From NCBI RefSeq assembly GCF_026283965.1, contig NZ_JAPDPD010000002.1:1-64000 (forward strand): 64,000 nt of DNA, written 5' to 3'. Positions 1 through 10,838 of this stretch are shown here, in pieces; positions within the stretch are counted from its first letter, which is position 1; each line of letters starts with the position of its first letter. This stretch comes from Dyella subtropica (GTDB lineage Bacteria; Pseudomonadota; Gammaproteobacteria; Xanthomonadales; Rhodanobacteraceae). The translations under genes and the position numbers were made by a program. The notes beneath the pieces were generated by a model, which was given only the letters and a program-made list of their open reading frames with translations, was not told the DNA's origin and ran no database searches.

Positions 1-117
1 GCAAGGGCTTACCCCTCCCCAATCCTCCCCTGCAAGCAAGGGAGGGAGCAGGTCGCCGCGAGCTTCTAGCTCCTCCCCTTGCTTGCAGGGGGAGGCTGGG
101 AGGGGGTAAGCCCTTGC
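1..117. repeat. Long imperfect inverted repeat (REP/MITE-like element)
   Basis: Two arms of about 50 bases (1-50 and 68-117) are nearly complementary, both reading GCAAGGGCTTACCCC from their outer ends, with a spacer of about 17 bases. It encodes nothing visible and lies just beyond the ahcY terminator. It may be a palindromic intergenic repeat or a small non-autonomous element; no target-site duplication can be judged because the left edge coincides with the window edge. Confidence 0.6.
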
Positions 118-139
118 GACACCTTCTCTTTCCGCCGGC

Positions 140-170
140 AAAAAAAAGCGCGCGGCTGACGCCGCGCGCT
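140..170 (-). terminator. Rho-independent terminator of ahcY
   Basis: Read on the minus strand there is a perfect 10-bp GC-rich stem AGCGCGCGGC/GCCGCGCGCT with loop GTCA followed by a run of seven to eight T. It starts about 30 bases after the ahcY stop codon, the usual place and form for an intrinsic terminator. Confidence 0.9.
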
Positions 171-201
171 TCGCTTTACAGCACGCCGTAATGGCGAGCG
201 A

Positions 202-1632
<1,431 letters not shown>

Positions 1633-1650
1633 GGCTTAGCTCCGGATGGT

Positions 1651-1668
1651 TGCGGCAGGGTTGCCGCA
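1651..1668 (-). promoter_or_regulatory. Hairpin between SAH aptamer and ahcY start (candidate expression platform)
   Basis: On the minus strand TGCGGC and GCCGCA form a 6-bp stem with loop AACCCT, lying between the 3' edge of the aptamer and the GGAG ribosome site of ahcY. It has no T-run, so control of translation or of alternative pairing is more likely than transcription termination. This is inference from position. Confidence 0.4.
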
Positions 1669-1677
1669 TCGTTAACC

Positions 1678-1746
1678 GGGCGCCGTTACAGAATCGACCC
1701 GCCGAGCCTGGCCGTTCCTACATCACGGTCGCAGCGCCCCTCGGTG
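1678..1746 (-). promoter_or_regulatory. SAH riboswitch in the ahcY leader
   Basis: The minus-strand leader contains the ordered conserved blocks of the SAH aptamer: CCGAGGGGCGCTGCGACC, then CCAGGCTCGG, then AACGGCGCCC. The first and second blocks pair (CCGAG with CTCGG) and the GGGCGC of the first pairs with GCGCCC of the third to give the pseudoknot known for this class. It precedes ahcY, the classical target, by about 45 bases. In known examples ligand binding turns expression on. Confidence 0.92.
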
Positions 1747-1756
1747 GGAATTTGTG

Positions 1757-1762
1757 AGTATA
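1757..1762 (-). promoter_or_regulatory. -10 element of the ahcY promoter (candidate)
   Basis: TATACT on the minus strand lies about 11 bases upstream of the first aptamer base, which would place the transcript start just before the riboswitch. No good -35 hexamer is visible 16-18 bases upstream, so only the -10 is annotated. Confidence 0.5.
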
Positions 1763-1853
1763 GCGGCTGTTTCAGACGAGTTCTGCCAGGGTCGCGGGTG
1801 TGGAGCAGGCGGATGTTGCCCTTGTGTCGCAAGGACTCTGAGGGGCGGCGCAT

Positions 1854-2375
1854 TCAGGACAGTGAGGCGCCCAGTTTCTTTAGTAGTCGCGCGAGGTCGG
1901 TCCGCTCGGAGCGGGTCAACCCGGAAACCGCGTCGCGCGCCTCCGCAAACCGGACGACGACGGCTTTATCGATGAGCGTGCGCCCCTTGGGCGTCAGCGC
2001 AGCGATGAGCGAGCGGCGATCGTTGTCTTCCGGGCTACGCGAAACGAGCCCGGATTTCTCCAGGCGATTGAGGCAGGCGGTCATTGCGCCGGAGGTGATC
2101 AGCACGGACCGGCGCAAGGCCGTTGGCGTCAGCCGATACGGCGCGCCCGAGCGCCGCAGGGTGGCGAGCACATCGAGGTCGGTGTAATGCAAGTCCAAGT
2201 CACGAAGCACCGTGTTCGCCCGGGCTTCGAACGCGCGGCCAAGATGGAGTATCCGTCCGACCACAGCCATGGGCGCCACATCGAGCTCAGGGCGTTCCCG
2301 CCCCCAGTCACGCAGCAGGTGGTCCACCGGATCATCGTGGTGTGTATCGGATCGGAAGGGGTGGGTTCTTGGCAT
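1854..2375 (-). CDS. MarR-family transcriptional regulator
   Basis: A 173-residue cytoplasmic DNA-binding protein. The winged-helix region covers roughly residues 50-140: a segment rich in LDLHYTDLDVLATLRRSG, a recognition-helix stretch around TSGAMTACLNRLEKSGLV, and the wing SPEDNDRRSLIAALTPKG, whose D-x-R pair is the family hallmark. The ATG at 2375 is chosen because GGTGAG lies 10 bases upstream; an in-frame TTG at 2393 is possible. It is divergent from the S9 peptidase gene across about 150 bases that contain a palindrome (2411-2428), so autoregulation and control of the peptidase gene are plausible. The ligand is unknown. Confidence 0.88.
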   Translation of the reverse strand: MPRTHPFRSDTHHDDPVDHLLRDWGRERPELDVAPMAVVGRILHLGRAFEARANTVLRDLDLHYTDLDVLATLRRSGAPYRLTPTALRRSVLITSGAMTACLNRLEKSGLVSRSPEDNDRRSLIAALTPKGRTLIDKAVVVRFAEARDAVSGLTRSERTDLARLLKKLGASLS

Positions 2376-2410
2376 GCCTGGGTTTCTCACCAATTAATCT
2401 CAATGTAAAG

Positions 2411-2428
2411 TATCTTTGCATGAAGATA
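2411..2428. promoter_or_regulatory. Candidate MarR operator (inverted repeat)
   Basis: TATCTT-N6-AAGATA is an 18-base inverted repeat with a self-complementary TGCA near its centre. It lies between the divergent marR and peptidase genes, about 35 bases upstream of the marR start, in an AT-rich patch likely to hold the promoters. Size and symmetry match MarR-family operators; binding is inferred. Confidence 0.45.
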
Positions 2429-2538
2429 AATGCAGGAGTAGCATGCCTGCACTGTCGCCATCCCCCGTGGACGTCGGATAGAAGGTTGCATGGCCGTACG
2501 TAAGCGACGGGGCAAGCTCTTCCAATATGGGATGTGTC

Positions 2539-4506
2539 ATGAACATCACTTGGTTGCTCGCTTCGCTGCTTCTGTTCAGTCCCACGGTCCTGGCCTCTAG
2601 TTCGGTCGGCCCTCCGCCTGTTATCCAACGCGTCGAGGTCGGAAACCGCATCACCGAAGGCGTACCAGATCTTCCGAAGGCGCTGATCGAGCGCATGCAG
2701 CGCTATCAAAACACACGAGCAGCCTCCTTCGGTGGATGGCTGGCGAATGGCCAGGGCATGCTCATTCGCACACGCTTCGCAGATACGCCCCAGGTGCACT
2801 GGGTGCAGTCGCCGGGCGGCGCGCGCCAGCAGCTCACGTTCTACGGCGAGCCCATCCAGGACAGCGAGGCCAATCCTGTACGCAATGGCTTCCTCTTCGG
2901 CATGGATACCGGCGGCTCGGAGTTCTGGCAGATCTATTACTTCGACCTCGATAGCCGGTCTGTACGTATGCTCACCGATGGCAAATCGCGCAATGAAAAT
3001 GCCGTCTGGTCGCATCACGGCGATCGGGTCGCCTTCAGCACAACCCAGCGCAACGGTTCCGATGTCGATGTGCATGTCGTTGGGCTGGATGGTGGTGCTA
3101 GCAGGGCAGTGCTGGAACGTCGCGGCAACTGGTACCCCTTCGACTGGTCACCGGATGACCGTCAGCTATTGGTGAGCCAGTACGTTTCTGCGGAGGAATC
3201 GCGACCCTGGTTGGTGGACGTCGAACGTGGCACGGCGATGCCGATCTACGACGAAAAGCGCAAGGTCAATTACGACCAGATGAAATTCAGCCGCGACGGT
3301 AAGGGCATCTATTACACGTCGAACGAAACGGGCGAGTTCATCGCGTTGCGCTATCGCGACTTGGCTAGTGGAAAGACGCGCAACCTGACTGAAAACATTC
3401 CCTGGGACGTGGAAGACTTTGTGCAATCGAAGAACGGCAAACAGCTGGCCTTCGTGGTGAACCAGGACGGCATCAGTGTGCCGCACCTGCTCGATCTCGC
3501 TTCTGGTCATGAGGCTTCGCTGCCGAAACTGCCTGGCGGAGTGGTGGGTGCGCTGGCCTTCAGCCCGGATAATCAGCGTCTGGCTTTCGTGCTGAGTGCC
3601 GCAACTTCCCCCGGCGACGTCTACGCGCTGAACCTACACGACAATATGCTGGAGCGCTGGACTGCCAGCGAGGTCGGCGGCTTGGACGCGAGCCGCTTCG
3701 TCGAGCCAGAGTTGATCCACTATCCGACATTCGATCAGCTGGCTGGCGGTCCGCGGCATATCTCCGCTTTTTATTACAGGCCGCGGGGGCAGGGTCCTTT
3801 CCCTGTAGTGATCCAGATTCATGGTGGCCCCGAGGATCAGGCGCGGCCGAGATTTGATCCCCAGGTGCAGTTCTGGGTCAATGAAATGAACATGGCCGTG
3901 CTCATTCCGAATGTTCGAGGCTCGACCGGATATGGCAAGACCTATCTGTCGCTGGACAATGGACTCGGACGTGAAGGCCCTGTCAGGGACATTGGAGCGC
4001 TGCTCGACTGGATCGGGAGACGCCCCGAACTCGACGCGAAGCGTGTCGGTGTTTACGGAGGGTCGTACGGCGGCTTCATGGTGCTGGCATCAATGACGCA
4101 CTTCAATGATCGTCTTCGCGCGGGCATCGAGCTGTCGGGCCAAAGCAACTTCGTCAGCTTTCTCGAGCACACCGAAAGCTATCGCCGCGACTTCAGGCGC
4201 GCGGAATATGGCGACGAGCGGAATCCGGAGATGCGCGCTTTTCTGGAGCGCATCGCACCGGCGAACAACGCTCGGAAAATCACCCGCCCGTTGTTTATCG
4301 CGGCGGGGTCGAACGATCCACGCGTCCCCGCCTCGGAAGGGAAGCAGATGGCCGATGCGGTGCGCGGCAACGGCGGAACTGTCTGGTACCTCGAATTCAA
4401 GGACGAGGGCCATGGCTATCAGAAGAAGCCGAACAGGGACTACTTCAACGCGGCGTCGGCCTGGTTCTGGCAGATGCAGCTGCTGCAAGGCGAAGCGCCC
4501 CGATAG
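2539..4506 (+). CDS. S9 family serine peptidase (prolyl oligopeptidase type), exported
   Basis: About 655 residues. The N-terminus MNITWLLASLLLFSPTVLAS looks like a signal peptide, so a periplasmic location is likely; the in-frame ATG at 2527 would put four residues before it. The first half resembles a WD/TolB-like beta-propeller with repeated blocks such as WSHHGDRVAFS, WSPDDRQLLVS and FSPDNQRLAFV, which in this family gates access to the active site. The alpha/beta-hydrolase half carries the triad: nucleophile in GGSYGG (Ser about 509), Asp in GSNDPRVP (about 593) and His in DEGHGY (about 625). It should cleave short peptides, often after proline or as an acylaminoacyl/dipeptidyl peptidase; the exact specificity cannot be read. 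Divergent from a marR gene that may control it. Confidence 0.88.
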   Translation: MNITWLLASLLLFSPTVLASSSVGPPPVIQRVEVGNRITEGVPDLPKALIERMQRYQNTRAASFGGWLANGQGMLIRTRFADTPQVHWVQSPGGARQQLTFYGEPIQDSEANPVRNGFLFGMDTGGSEFWQIYYFDLDSRSVRMLTDGKSRNENAVWSHHGDRVAFSTTQRNGSDVDVHVVGLDGGASRAVLERRGNWYPFDWSPDDRQLLVSQYVSAEESRPWLVDVERGTAMPIYDEKRKVNYDQMKFSRDGKGIYYTSNETGEFIALRYRDLASGKTRNLTENIPWDVEDFVQSKNGKQLAFVVNQDGISVPHLLDLASGHEASLPKLPGGVVGALAFSPDNQRLAFVLSAATSPGDVYALNLHDNMLERWTASEVGGLDASRFVEPELIHYPTFDQLAGGPRHISAFYYRPRGQGPFPVVIQIHGGPEDQARPRFDPQVQFWVNEMNMAVLIPNVRGSTGYGKTYLSLDNGLGREGPVRDIGALLDWIGRRPELDAKRVGVYGGSYGGFMVLASMTHFNDRLRAGIELSGQSNFVSFLEHTESYRRDFRRAEYGDERNPEMRAFLERIAPANNARKITRPLFIAAGSNDPRVPASEGKQMADAVRGNGGTVWYLEFKDEGHGYQKKPNRDYFNAASAWFWQMQLLQGEAPR

Positions 4507-4590
4507 GCCGCTTCCTCGTATAGGGTGTCGATCAGGCATATGCGGTGGCCGCTACGCTGGAGGGTGTCCCGGTTGAGCGTGCGCGAATCG

Positions 4591-4610
4591 TTTTGTGGCA
4601 CTGCACAAAA
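4591..4610. promoter_or_regulatory. Inverted repeat upstream of ppc
   Basis: TTTTGTG-N6-CACAAAA is a perfect 7-bp inverted repeat about 57 bases before the ppc start. It could be an operator in the ppc promoter region; no strong -35/-10 pair is visible around it. Confidence 0.35.
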
Positions 4611-4666
4611 CCGTGGGTCCTTCAGGTAGTCTTGGACGTCCAGGCATCCGATCCCACGTGGCATTG

Positions 4667-7372
4667 ATGAACCAGCAGCGCAGTCCTGAGTTCGCCCCGC
4701 ACGACGCCCCACTGCGTGAAGACGTACGCCGGCTAGGCACTCTGGTCGGCAGCATGCTGGCCGAACAGGTCTCGCCGGATTTCTTCGATGAGGTGGAACG
4801 GATCCGCACCGCCGCGATCGCACGCCGCCACGAAGGTGCGCCACTGGCCTTGCTGGCTGGGCTGCTGACCGGGCTGGAGACGGAGCGCGCCGAAGCGCTC
4901 GCACGTGCGTTCGCCACGTACTTCCAGGCAGTGAACATCGCCGAGCGTGTGCATCGCATCCGCCGCCGCCGCGACTACCAGCGCACCGCGGGCGCGCCGC
5001 AGCCCGAGTCGCTGCAGGATGTGCTGATGCGCCTGAAAGAGCAGGGCGTGCAGGCCGGTGAGTTGCTGGAGTGGCTGGCGCGCCTGCAAGTAGAGCCGGT
5101 GTTCACCGCGCACCCGACCGAAGCGATGCGCCGTTCGTTGCTGGAGAAAGAGCAGGCCATCGTCCGCGCGCTGATCGACAACTTCGATCCCAGTCGCACG
5201 CCGCAGGAGCGCAAGGAGGACGAGGACCGCATCTTCATGGCGCTGTCGTCTGGCTGGCAGACGTCGGAGGCTTCGCCCATCCGCCCCAGCGTGCAGGACG
5301 AGCACCATCACGTCGGCTTCTACCTGGCCAACCCGATCTATCGCATCGTGCCTGCGCTATACGAGTCGCTGGCCGATGCGTTACAGCAGGTCTACGGCGT
5401 GGCCGTAGCGCTGCCGCGCCTGCTCAGCTTCGCCACCTGGGTTGGCGGCGACATGGACGGCAACCCGAACGTGGGCGCCGACACCATCGCCAATAGCTTG
5501 TCCACCCAGCGTGCCCACGTGTTGGAGCACTACGCCGCCGACATCGCCGGGCTGGCGCGCCTGCTCAGTCAAACCGAGGAGCGCGTTGCCGTCGATGAGC
5601 GCCTCGCGCAACGGTTGGCCGATTATCGGGAGCGTTTTCCGGGCGCAGCGGCCCAAGTGCGTCCGCGTCATGCTGATATGCCGTATCGCAGCTTTCTCAC
5701 GATGGTCGAGGCACGCCTGCAGGCGACGCATGACGACGATCATCCGGAAGGCTATACCTGTGCGAACGAACTGCTCGACGATCTGAAGTTGATTGCGGAC
5801 AGCCTGATCGATCACCGTGGTCTGCACGCTGGCGCCTATGCGGTGCAGCGTTTGATCTGGCGCGTACGCACCTTTGGTTTCCATATGGCACGGCTGGATG
5901 TACGCCAGGATTCGCGCGTGCATGACGATGCGCTTGCGGTGCTGCTCGCCGACCCAGCGTGGACGACCCGCGGTACCGAAGATCGCGTCGCGCGGCTGCA
6001 CGCCTACGCCAGTGGCGAGCGTGCTTTCGATGAAAGCGCGGACGAAGGTGTCGGCGTGTTGCACGCAGTCTTCTCGACCTTGCGCGACTCTCGTGAACGT
6101 TACGGCGTCGAGGCCACGGGCCTGTACATCATCAGCATGGCGCGCTCGGCGGCTGACGTGCTGGCGGTGCTGGCGCTGGCGCGGTACGGCCAGCTCTCCG
6201 TGGATGGAAAGGTGCCGCTGGATATTGCGCCCTTGTTCGAAACCGTCGATGACCTGACGAATGCACCGGCCACCTTGCGCGCACTGTTCGACGATCCGGT
6301 CTATCGCACCCACCTCGCCTCACGCGGCGGCCGTCAATGGGTGATGCTGGGCTATTCGGATAGCGGTAAGGACGGCGGCACGTTGGCCTCGCGCTGGGGT
6401 TTGCAGCGCGCGCAGGTGGAGTTGCTGGAGGTGGCGAAGGAGGCCGGCGTGCGGTTGTCCTTCTTCCACGGTCGTGGTGGTTCCGCCAGTCGCGGCGGTG
6501 CGCGCATCGCCCCGGCATTGATGTCGTCTCCGCGGGGTTCGGTCGCCGGTGTGCTGCGTGTGACGGAGCAGGGCGAGGTGATTCATCGCAAGTACGGCAT
6601 TCGCGCGCTGGCACTGCGCAATCTGGAGCAGACCGTGGGTGCCGTATTGCGCGCCAGCCTGCGGCCGCGCGAAGTCGAAGCGCGTGAGGAGGTATGGCGC
6701 GAACGCATGAGCACGCTCGCGGCGAATAGCCGGCAAATCTACCGCGCCCTGGTCGAGCGCGAAGGCTTCATCGACTACTTCCGCGCGGCGACGCCCATCG
6801 ACGTGATCGAGCGGATGACGCTCGGCTCGCGGCCATCGCGTCGCCGCAGCATGCGTGGGGTTGAAGATCTGCGCGCCATTCCCTGGGTATTCGCGTGGAC
6901 GCAGTGCCGCTCCATCATCACCGGTTGGTACGGCCTGGGTTCGGCGTTGGAGCAGGGGGCCGAGGCCTTCGGCGAAGACGCGTTGGCGGAGATGGCCCGC
7001 GAATGGCCGTTTTTCGCCAACATGCTGGACGACGTGGAGATGGTGCTGGCGAAGGCCGATCTCGATATCGCCGAAGCGTTCTCCCGGTTGGCCGGCCCGT
7101 TGCACGAGCCGTTCTTCCGCATGATTCGCGACGAGTTCGAGCGCACATCCCATTGGTTGCTGCGGCTCAAGGGCAGCGACGAACTGCTGCGCGACACGCC
7201 GAAATTGTCGGTATCGATCCGGCTGCGCAATCCCTACATCGACCCGATGAGCCTGCTGCAGGTGGATTTGCTGCAGCGCTGGCGCGCCGCCGGTAGCGAG
7301 GACGATGCACTGCTGCGCGCGCTGGTGGCTTGCGTCAACGGCGTCTCGCAGGGCCTGCAGAACACCGGCTGA
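4667..7372 (+). CDS. ppc: Phosphoenolpyruvate carboxylase
   Basis: The 901-residue enzyme carboxylates phosphoenolpyruvate with bicarbonate to oxaloacetate, refilling the TCA cycle. Family motifs are all present: FTAHPTE with the catalytic histidine (about 149), [10 protein letters not shown] (about 264), [10 protein letters not shown] (about 562), the mobile loop [12 protein letters not shown] (about 599), and a C-terminus NTG close to the canonical terminal glycine. An upstream in-frame GTG at 4595 would add 24 residues with no family resemblance, so the ATG at 4667 is taken although its ribosome site is weak. The gene appears monocistronic. Confidence 0.97.
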   Translation: MNQQRSPEFAPHDAPLREDVRRLGTLVGSMLAEQVSPDFFDEVERIRTAAIARRHEGAPLALLAGLLTGLETERAEALARAFATYFQAVNIAERVHRIRRRRDYQRTAGAPQPESLQDVLMRLKEQGVQAGELLEWLARLQVEPVFTAHPTEAMRRSLLEKEQAIVRALIDNFDPSRTPQERKEDEDRIFMALSSGWQTSEASPIRPSVQDEHHHVGFYLANPIYRIVPALYESLADALQQVYGVAVALPRLLSFATWVGGDMDGNPNVGADTIANSLSTQRAHVLEHYAADIAGLARLLSQTEERVAVDERLAQRLADYRERFPGAAAQVRPRHADMPYRSFLTMVEARLQATHDDDHPEGYTCANELLDDLKLIADSLIDHRGLHAGAYAVQRLIWRVRTFGFHMARLDVRQDSRVHDDALAVLLADPAWTTRGTEDRVARLHAYASGERAFDESADEGVGVLHAVFSTLRDSRERYGVEATGLYIISMARSAADVLAVLALARYGQLSVDGKVPLDIAPLFETVDDLTNAPATLRALFDDPVYRTHLASRGGRQWVMLGYSDSGKDGGTLASRWGLQRAQVELLEVAKEAGVRLSFFHGRGGSASRGGARIAPALMSSPRGSVAGVLRVTEQGEVIHRKYGIRALALRNLEQTVGAVLRASLRPREVEAREEVWRERMSTLAANSRQIYRALVEREGFIDYFRAATPIDVIERMTLGSRPSRRRSMRGVEDLRAIPWVFAWTQCRSIITGWYGLGSALEQGAEAFGEDALAEMAREWPFFANMLDDVEMVLAKADLDIAEAFSRLAGPLHEPFFRMIRDEFERTSHWLLRLKGSDELLRDTPKLSVSIRLRNPYIDPMSLLQVDLLQRWRAAGSEDDALLRALVACVNGVSQGLQNTG

Positions 7373-7451
7373 TCCTGCTGCAGTCGTTCGCTTGCGTAAT
7401 TTCTCGCGAAGCCGGTAGGCTGGCCGTCCCCAAGCGAGTCTCGCACCTATT

Positions 7452-8072
7452 ATGCAACCGACTTCACCGCGCCTAGGTCCGCTGCCGTTGCTCATCTTCG
7501 GCTCGCGCTGGCTGCAACTACCGCTTTACCTCGGCCTGATCGTGGCGCAATGCGTTTACGTGTTCCTGTTCGGCAAGGAGCTGTGGCACCTGATCCACGA
7601 GGCGCCGAAGATGAGCGAGCAGGAGATCATGCTGATCGTGCTCGGCCTGATCGATGTGGTGATGATTTCCAACCTGCTGATCATGGTGATCGTGGGCGGT
7701 TACGAAACCTTCGTGTCGCGCCTGCGCCTGGAGAACCATCCCGATCAGCCGGAGTGGCTGTCGCATGTGAACGCGTCGGTGCTGAAGGTGAAGCTGGCGA
7801 TGGCGATCATCGGCATCTCCTCCATCCACCTGCTCAAAACGTTCATTGCCGCCGGTTCATTGCAGGGTCTGCCGTTCTGCTCGGCGGACATGTTGACGAC
7901 CATCGCGGAAAACGCAGGCAGCGGCGCTGCGCTCAAGTGCGCCACGCTCACTCCCGAAGGTGTGATGTGGCAGACCATCATCCACATGGTGTTCATCGTC
8001 TCGGCCATCGGCATTGCGTGGACGGATCGCCTGATGCAGTCACACACGGCCAACGCCAAAGACGCGCATTAA
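7452..8072 (+). CDS. UPF0114 (YqhA) family inner-membrane protein
   Basis: A 206-residue protein with about four hydrophobic helices (roughly residues 17-40, 53-78, 108-130 and 173-192) and the family core [20 protein letters not shown] followed by ETFVSRL. The family is widespread and its function is not established; membrane location is clear. It follows ppc by about 80 bases on the same strand but with no sign of coupling. A repeat-rich intergenic region begins right after its stop codon. Confidence 0.88.
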   Translation: MQPTSPRLGPLPLLIFGSRWLQLPLYLGLIVAQCVYVFLFGKELWHLIHEAPKMSEQEIMLIVLGLIDVVMISNLLIMVIVGGYETFVSRLRLENHPDQPEWLSHVNASVLKVKLAMAIIGISSIHLLKTFIAAGSLQGLPFCSADMLTTIAENAGSGAALKCATLTPEGVMWQTIIHMVFIVSAIGIAWTDRLMQSHTANAKDAH

Positions 8073-8084
8073 GCGATGTCTTCG

Positions 8085-8400
8085 CTCCCTCTCCCCTCTG
8101 GGGAGAGGGTTGGGGTGAGGGGCGGGTGCTCGCGACACCGTTTCTACTTCGTCGTCCCGGCGTAGGCCGGGACCCAGTGACATATCGCTCGATTGTCGTG
8201 TCTGCGTGTTCTGGCTTACCTGCCGCGGGCTTTCGAACCGCTGCTGCGGTCCGAGTCACTTTTCTCTGTTTGGCCAGAGAAAAGTAACCAAAAGAGAGGC
8301 CACCCCGGTTACGCGCCCTTCGGGTTCGTGAGGACTGGCCGGGCTTTTCGACACGACGTCCCTGTCGTGTCGAAAAGGCATCGACGTCCTGTCGATGCCC
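8085..8400. repeat. Cluster of palindromic intergenic repeats
   Basis: Five perfect or near-perfect hairpins follow one another: CCCTCTCCCC/GGGGAGAGGG (8087-8109), GTCCCGGC/GCCGGGAC (8154-8173), CTTTTCTCTG/CAGAGAAAAG (8259-8284), a 14-bp stem CTTTTCGACACGAC with its complement (8344-8377), and GCATCGAC/GTCGATGC (8378-8398). These resemble REP-like sequences scattered through Xanthomonadales genomes. The first may also act as a weak terminator for the UPF0114 gene. No gene is visible between them, nor in the rest of the gap up to 8617. Confidence 0.7.
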
Positions 8401-8617
8401 CCCTTGGGGCCTGATCGTCCAGCCCTCACCGCTCCACAGGGGCCCCCAAGATCAAAAGCAGACCCTCGCTCATCTGGAGGTAGTCATATCCACATGGGTG
8501 GAAAAGGCGCTCCATGTCGACGCGAGATGTGCACAAGAGACAGGGCGCAGGCCGGGGTCCAGCACCGCCACTCTTCGGTGGTAGCGCTATCGCGAACGGC
8601 ACTGCTCAGCTTATGCC

Positions 8618-10492
8618 TCAGGCATCCAACTCCGCCCAGCGCGCGTAAGCGGCATCCAGCTCCGCCTGCGCCTTCGCCAGCGCTTCGTTCGCCTTGATGA
8701 TCGAGGCGCTGTCCTGCTGGAAGAAGGTCGGTTCGTTCATCGCGGCGCTGCGGGCAGCGATATCGTTCTCCAACGTCTCGATCAGCGCCGGCAGCTGTTC
8801 CAGCTCGCGTGCATCCTTGAAGTTGAGTTTGCGCTTGGGGGCCGCTGGGGCGACAGGCGCCGGCTCGTTACGGACCAGCCCCGGTTTTGCCACCGCCGCA
8901 GCGATCGCGGCGGCAGCAGCGGGGCGCTGGCGCAGCCAGTCGCTGTAGCCGCCCACGTATTCGCCGATCTGGCCGTTGCCTTCCAGCACCAACGTGCTGC
9001 TCACCACGTTGTCGAGGAATTCGCGGTCATGCGAGACCAGCAGCAATGTGCCTTGGTACTCGGTCAGTAATTCTTCCAGCAGCTCCAGCGTCTCGACGTC
9101 GAGGTCGTTGGTCGGTTCGTCCATCACCAGCAGGTTGGACGGCTGCGCGAACAGCTTGGCCAGCAGCAGGCGGTTGCGCTCGCCGCCGGAGAGGCGGGTG
9201 ATCGGTGCGCGTGCTCGTTCCGGCGAGAACAGGAAATCCTGCAGGTAGCCGATGATGTGTTTGCGCTGGCCGTTGAGCTCGATGTATTCGCGGCCCTCGG
9301 CCACGTTGTCCAGCGCGTTGAGCGTGTCGTTGAGCTGCACGCGATGCTGGTCGAAGTAGGCGATCTGGATGCCGGTGCCGATGGTGGCCTCGCCGCGCTG
9401 CGGCTTGAGATCGCCGAGCATGATTTTCAGCAGCGTGCTCTTGCCCGCGCCGTTCGGCCCGATGATGCCGACGCGGTCGCCGCGCATGATGGTGGTGCTC
9501 AGATCCTCGATCAGCACGCGCCCGCCGTAAGCCTGGTGCACATGCTCCAGGTCGATCACCTTCTTGCCCGACGACTGCGCGTTGGCCAGGGTCATCTTGA
9601 CCGAGCCGACCAGGTTACGGCGTTCGGCACGCTCGTTGCGCAGGGCCTTCAGCGCGCGCACGCGGCCTTCGTTGCGGGTGCGCCGGGCCTTGATGCCCTG
9701 GCGAATCCACACTTCTTCTTGCGCCAGCTTCTTGTCGAAAAGCGCATTGGCCTGCGCTTCGGCGTGCAGGCGTTCTTCGCGGCGGCGCAGATAGTTGTCG
9801 TAATCGCCAGGCCAACTGGTGAGCTGGCCGCGGTCGATCTCGACGATGCGCGTGGCCAGCGAGCGCAGAAAACTACGGTCATGGGTGACGAACACGATGC
9901 TGCCGGCGAACTGCTTGAGGAAGTTTTCAAGCCAGGCGATGGCTTCGATGTCGAGATGGTTGGTCGGCTCGTCCAGCAGCAGCACGTCCGGCTTGCGCAC
10001 CAGCGCCTGCGCGAGCAGCACGCGGCGCTTCATGCCACCGGACAGCGCGGCAAAATCGGTGTCGGCTGGTAGTTCCAGCTTGGTCAGAACCTCGGTCACA
10101 CGGCGATCGAGATCCCAGCCGTGCTGGGCTTCGATCTGCGTCTGCACTTCGCCGAGCGCGTCGAAGTCTCCCTCGTGCAGCAGGTGGTGATAACGAGCCA
10201 GCAAGTGGCCGAGGTCGCCGAGGCCTTCGGAAACCACGTCGAACACACTGCCGGACGTATCCTGCGGCACCTCCTGCGCCATGCGGGCGATGACCACGCC
10301 GCTCTGCAGCCGCACTTCACCATCGTCGGCTTTCAACTCGCCGGCGATGAGCTTCATGAGGGTGGATTTGCCTTCGCCGTTGCGACCGACGATGCATACG
10401 CGCTCGTTCGATTCGATCGAAAGATCGACATGTTCGAGCAGGAGGGGGCCGCCGATACTGAAGTCGACGCGCTGAAGTTGGATAAGAGACAT
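8618..10492 (-). CDS. uup: ABC-F family ATPase Uup
   Basis: A 624-residue cytoplasmic protein with two ABC ATPase cassettes and no membrane segments. Cassette 1 has Walker A GRNGEGKST (36-44), signature LSGGMKRR and Walker B LLLDEPTNHLD; cassette 2 has GPNGAGKST (about 343), LSGGERNR and LVMDEPTNDLD. The linker between them is basic and arginine-rich (around RQGIKARRTRNEGRVRALKA), as in ABC-F proteins that bind the ribosome. The last 80 residues, after an Ala/Pro-rich stretch, form a predicted coiled coil, the DNA/ribosome-binding C-terminal domain that distinguishes Uup. The N-terminus and the NERVCIVGRNG block match Uup rather than EttA or YheS. Roles in this subfamily include ribosome rescue and suppression of transposon excision. 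Confidence 0.92.
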   Translation of the reverse strand: MSLIQLQRVDFSIGGPLLLEHVDLSIESNERVCIVGRNGEGKSTLMKLIAGELKADDGEVRLQSGVVIARMAQEVPQDTSGSVFDVVSEGLGDLGHLLARYHHLLHEGDFDALGEVQTQIEAQHGWDLDRRVTEVLTKLELPADTDFAALSGGMKRRVLLAQALVRKPDVLLLDEPTNHLDIEAIAWLENFLKQFAGSIVFVTHDRSFLRSLATRIVEIDRGQLTSWPGDYDNYLRRREERLHAEAQANALFDKKLAQEEVWIRQGIKARRTRNEGRVRALKALRNERAERRNLVGSVKMTLANAQSSGKKVIDLEHVHQAYGGRVLIEDLSTTIMRGDRVGIIGPNGAGKSTLLKIMLGDLKPQRGEATIGTGIQIAYFDQHRVQLNDTLNALDNVAEGREYIELNGQRKHIIGYLQDFLFSPERARAPITRLSGGERNRLLLAKLFAQPSNLLVMDEPTNDLDVETLELLEELLTEYQGTLLLVSHDREFLDNVVSSTLVLEGNGQIGEYVGGYSDWLRQRPAAAAAIAAAVAKPGLVRNEPAPVAPAAPKRKLNFKDARELEQLPALIETLENDIAARSAAMNEPTFFQQDSASIIKANEALAKAQAELDAAYARWAELDA

Positions 10493-10838
10493 CCGGGCAT
10501 TTTAGGCGATGCGTCCCGGCATCGCCTCGTTATTCGCTACGACCGCGCATAGGCGAGGGCCAATGGGCTGGTGCTCAAGGGAAAAAAGATAGCGCCGATG
10601 ACAAAAACTCTTTCGCCGTGCGCGGTTTGAGGGCAAGCTCGCTTGCAGCGTAGACAGAACCTTCACGGCGAGCTCTATGTTCGGAAGGCGTCACCGACTC
10701 TTCTGATATTTTAACGTCCATAAAAACATGGACTTATGTGGTTAAATTCAAGTACTATCTGTGCCCGTGGCAATGCGGTTGCAGCTCAGAATCTGTAACC
10801 GCGTGTGTGAAGCGGCGTGCCGGAAGCGAGGAAACAGG
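10493..10838. other. Divergent intergenic region uup - D,D-carboxypeptidase
   Basis: About 346 bases without a convincing gene. An inverted repeat GTCCAT-N6-ATGGAC lies at 10716-10733 and overlaps a possible -35 (TGGACT, 10729-10734) placed 18 bases before a possible -10 TACTAT (10753-10758), which would drive the carboxypeptidase gene. The rest shows nothing recognised. Confidence 0.4.

Noticed and set aside
8085-8400. CRISPR array
   Set aside because: The hairpins are of different sequence and length and there are no regular spacers or cas genes.
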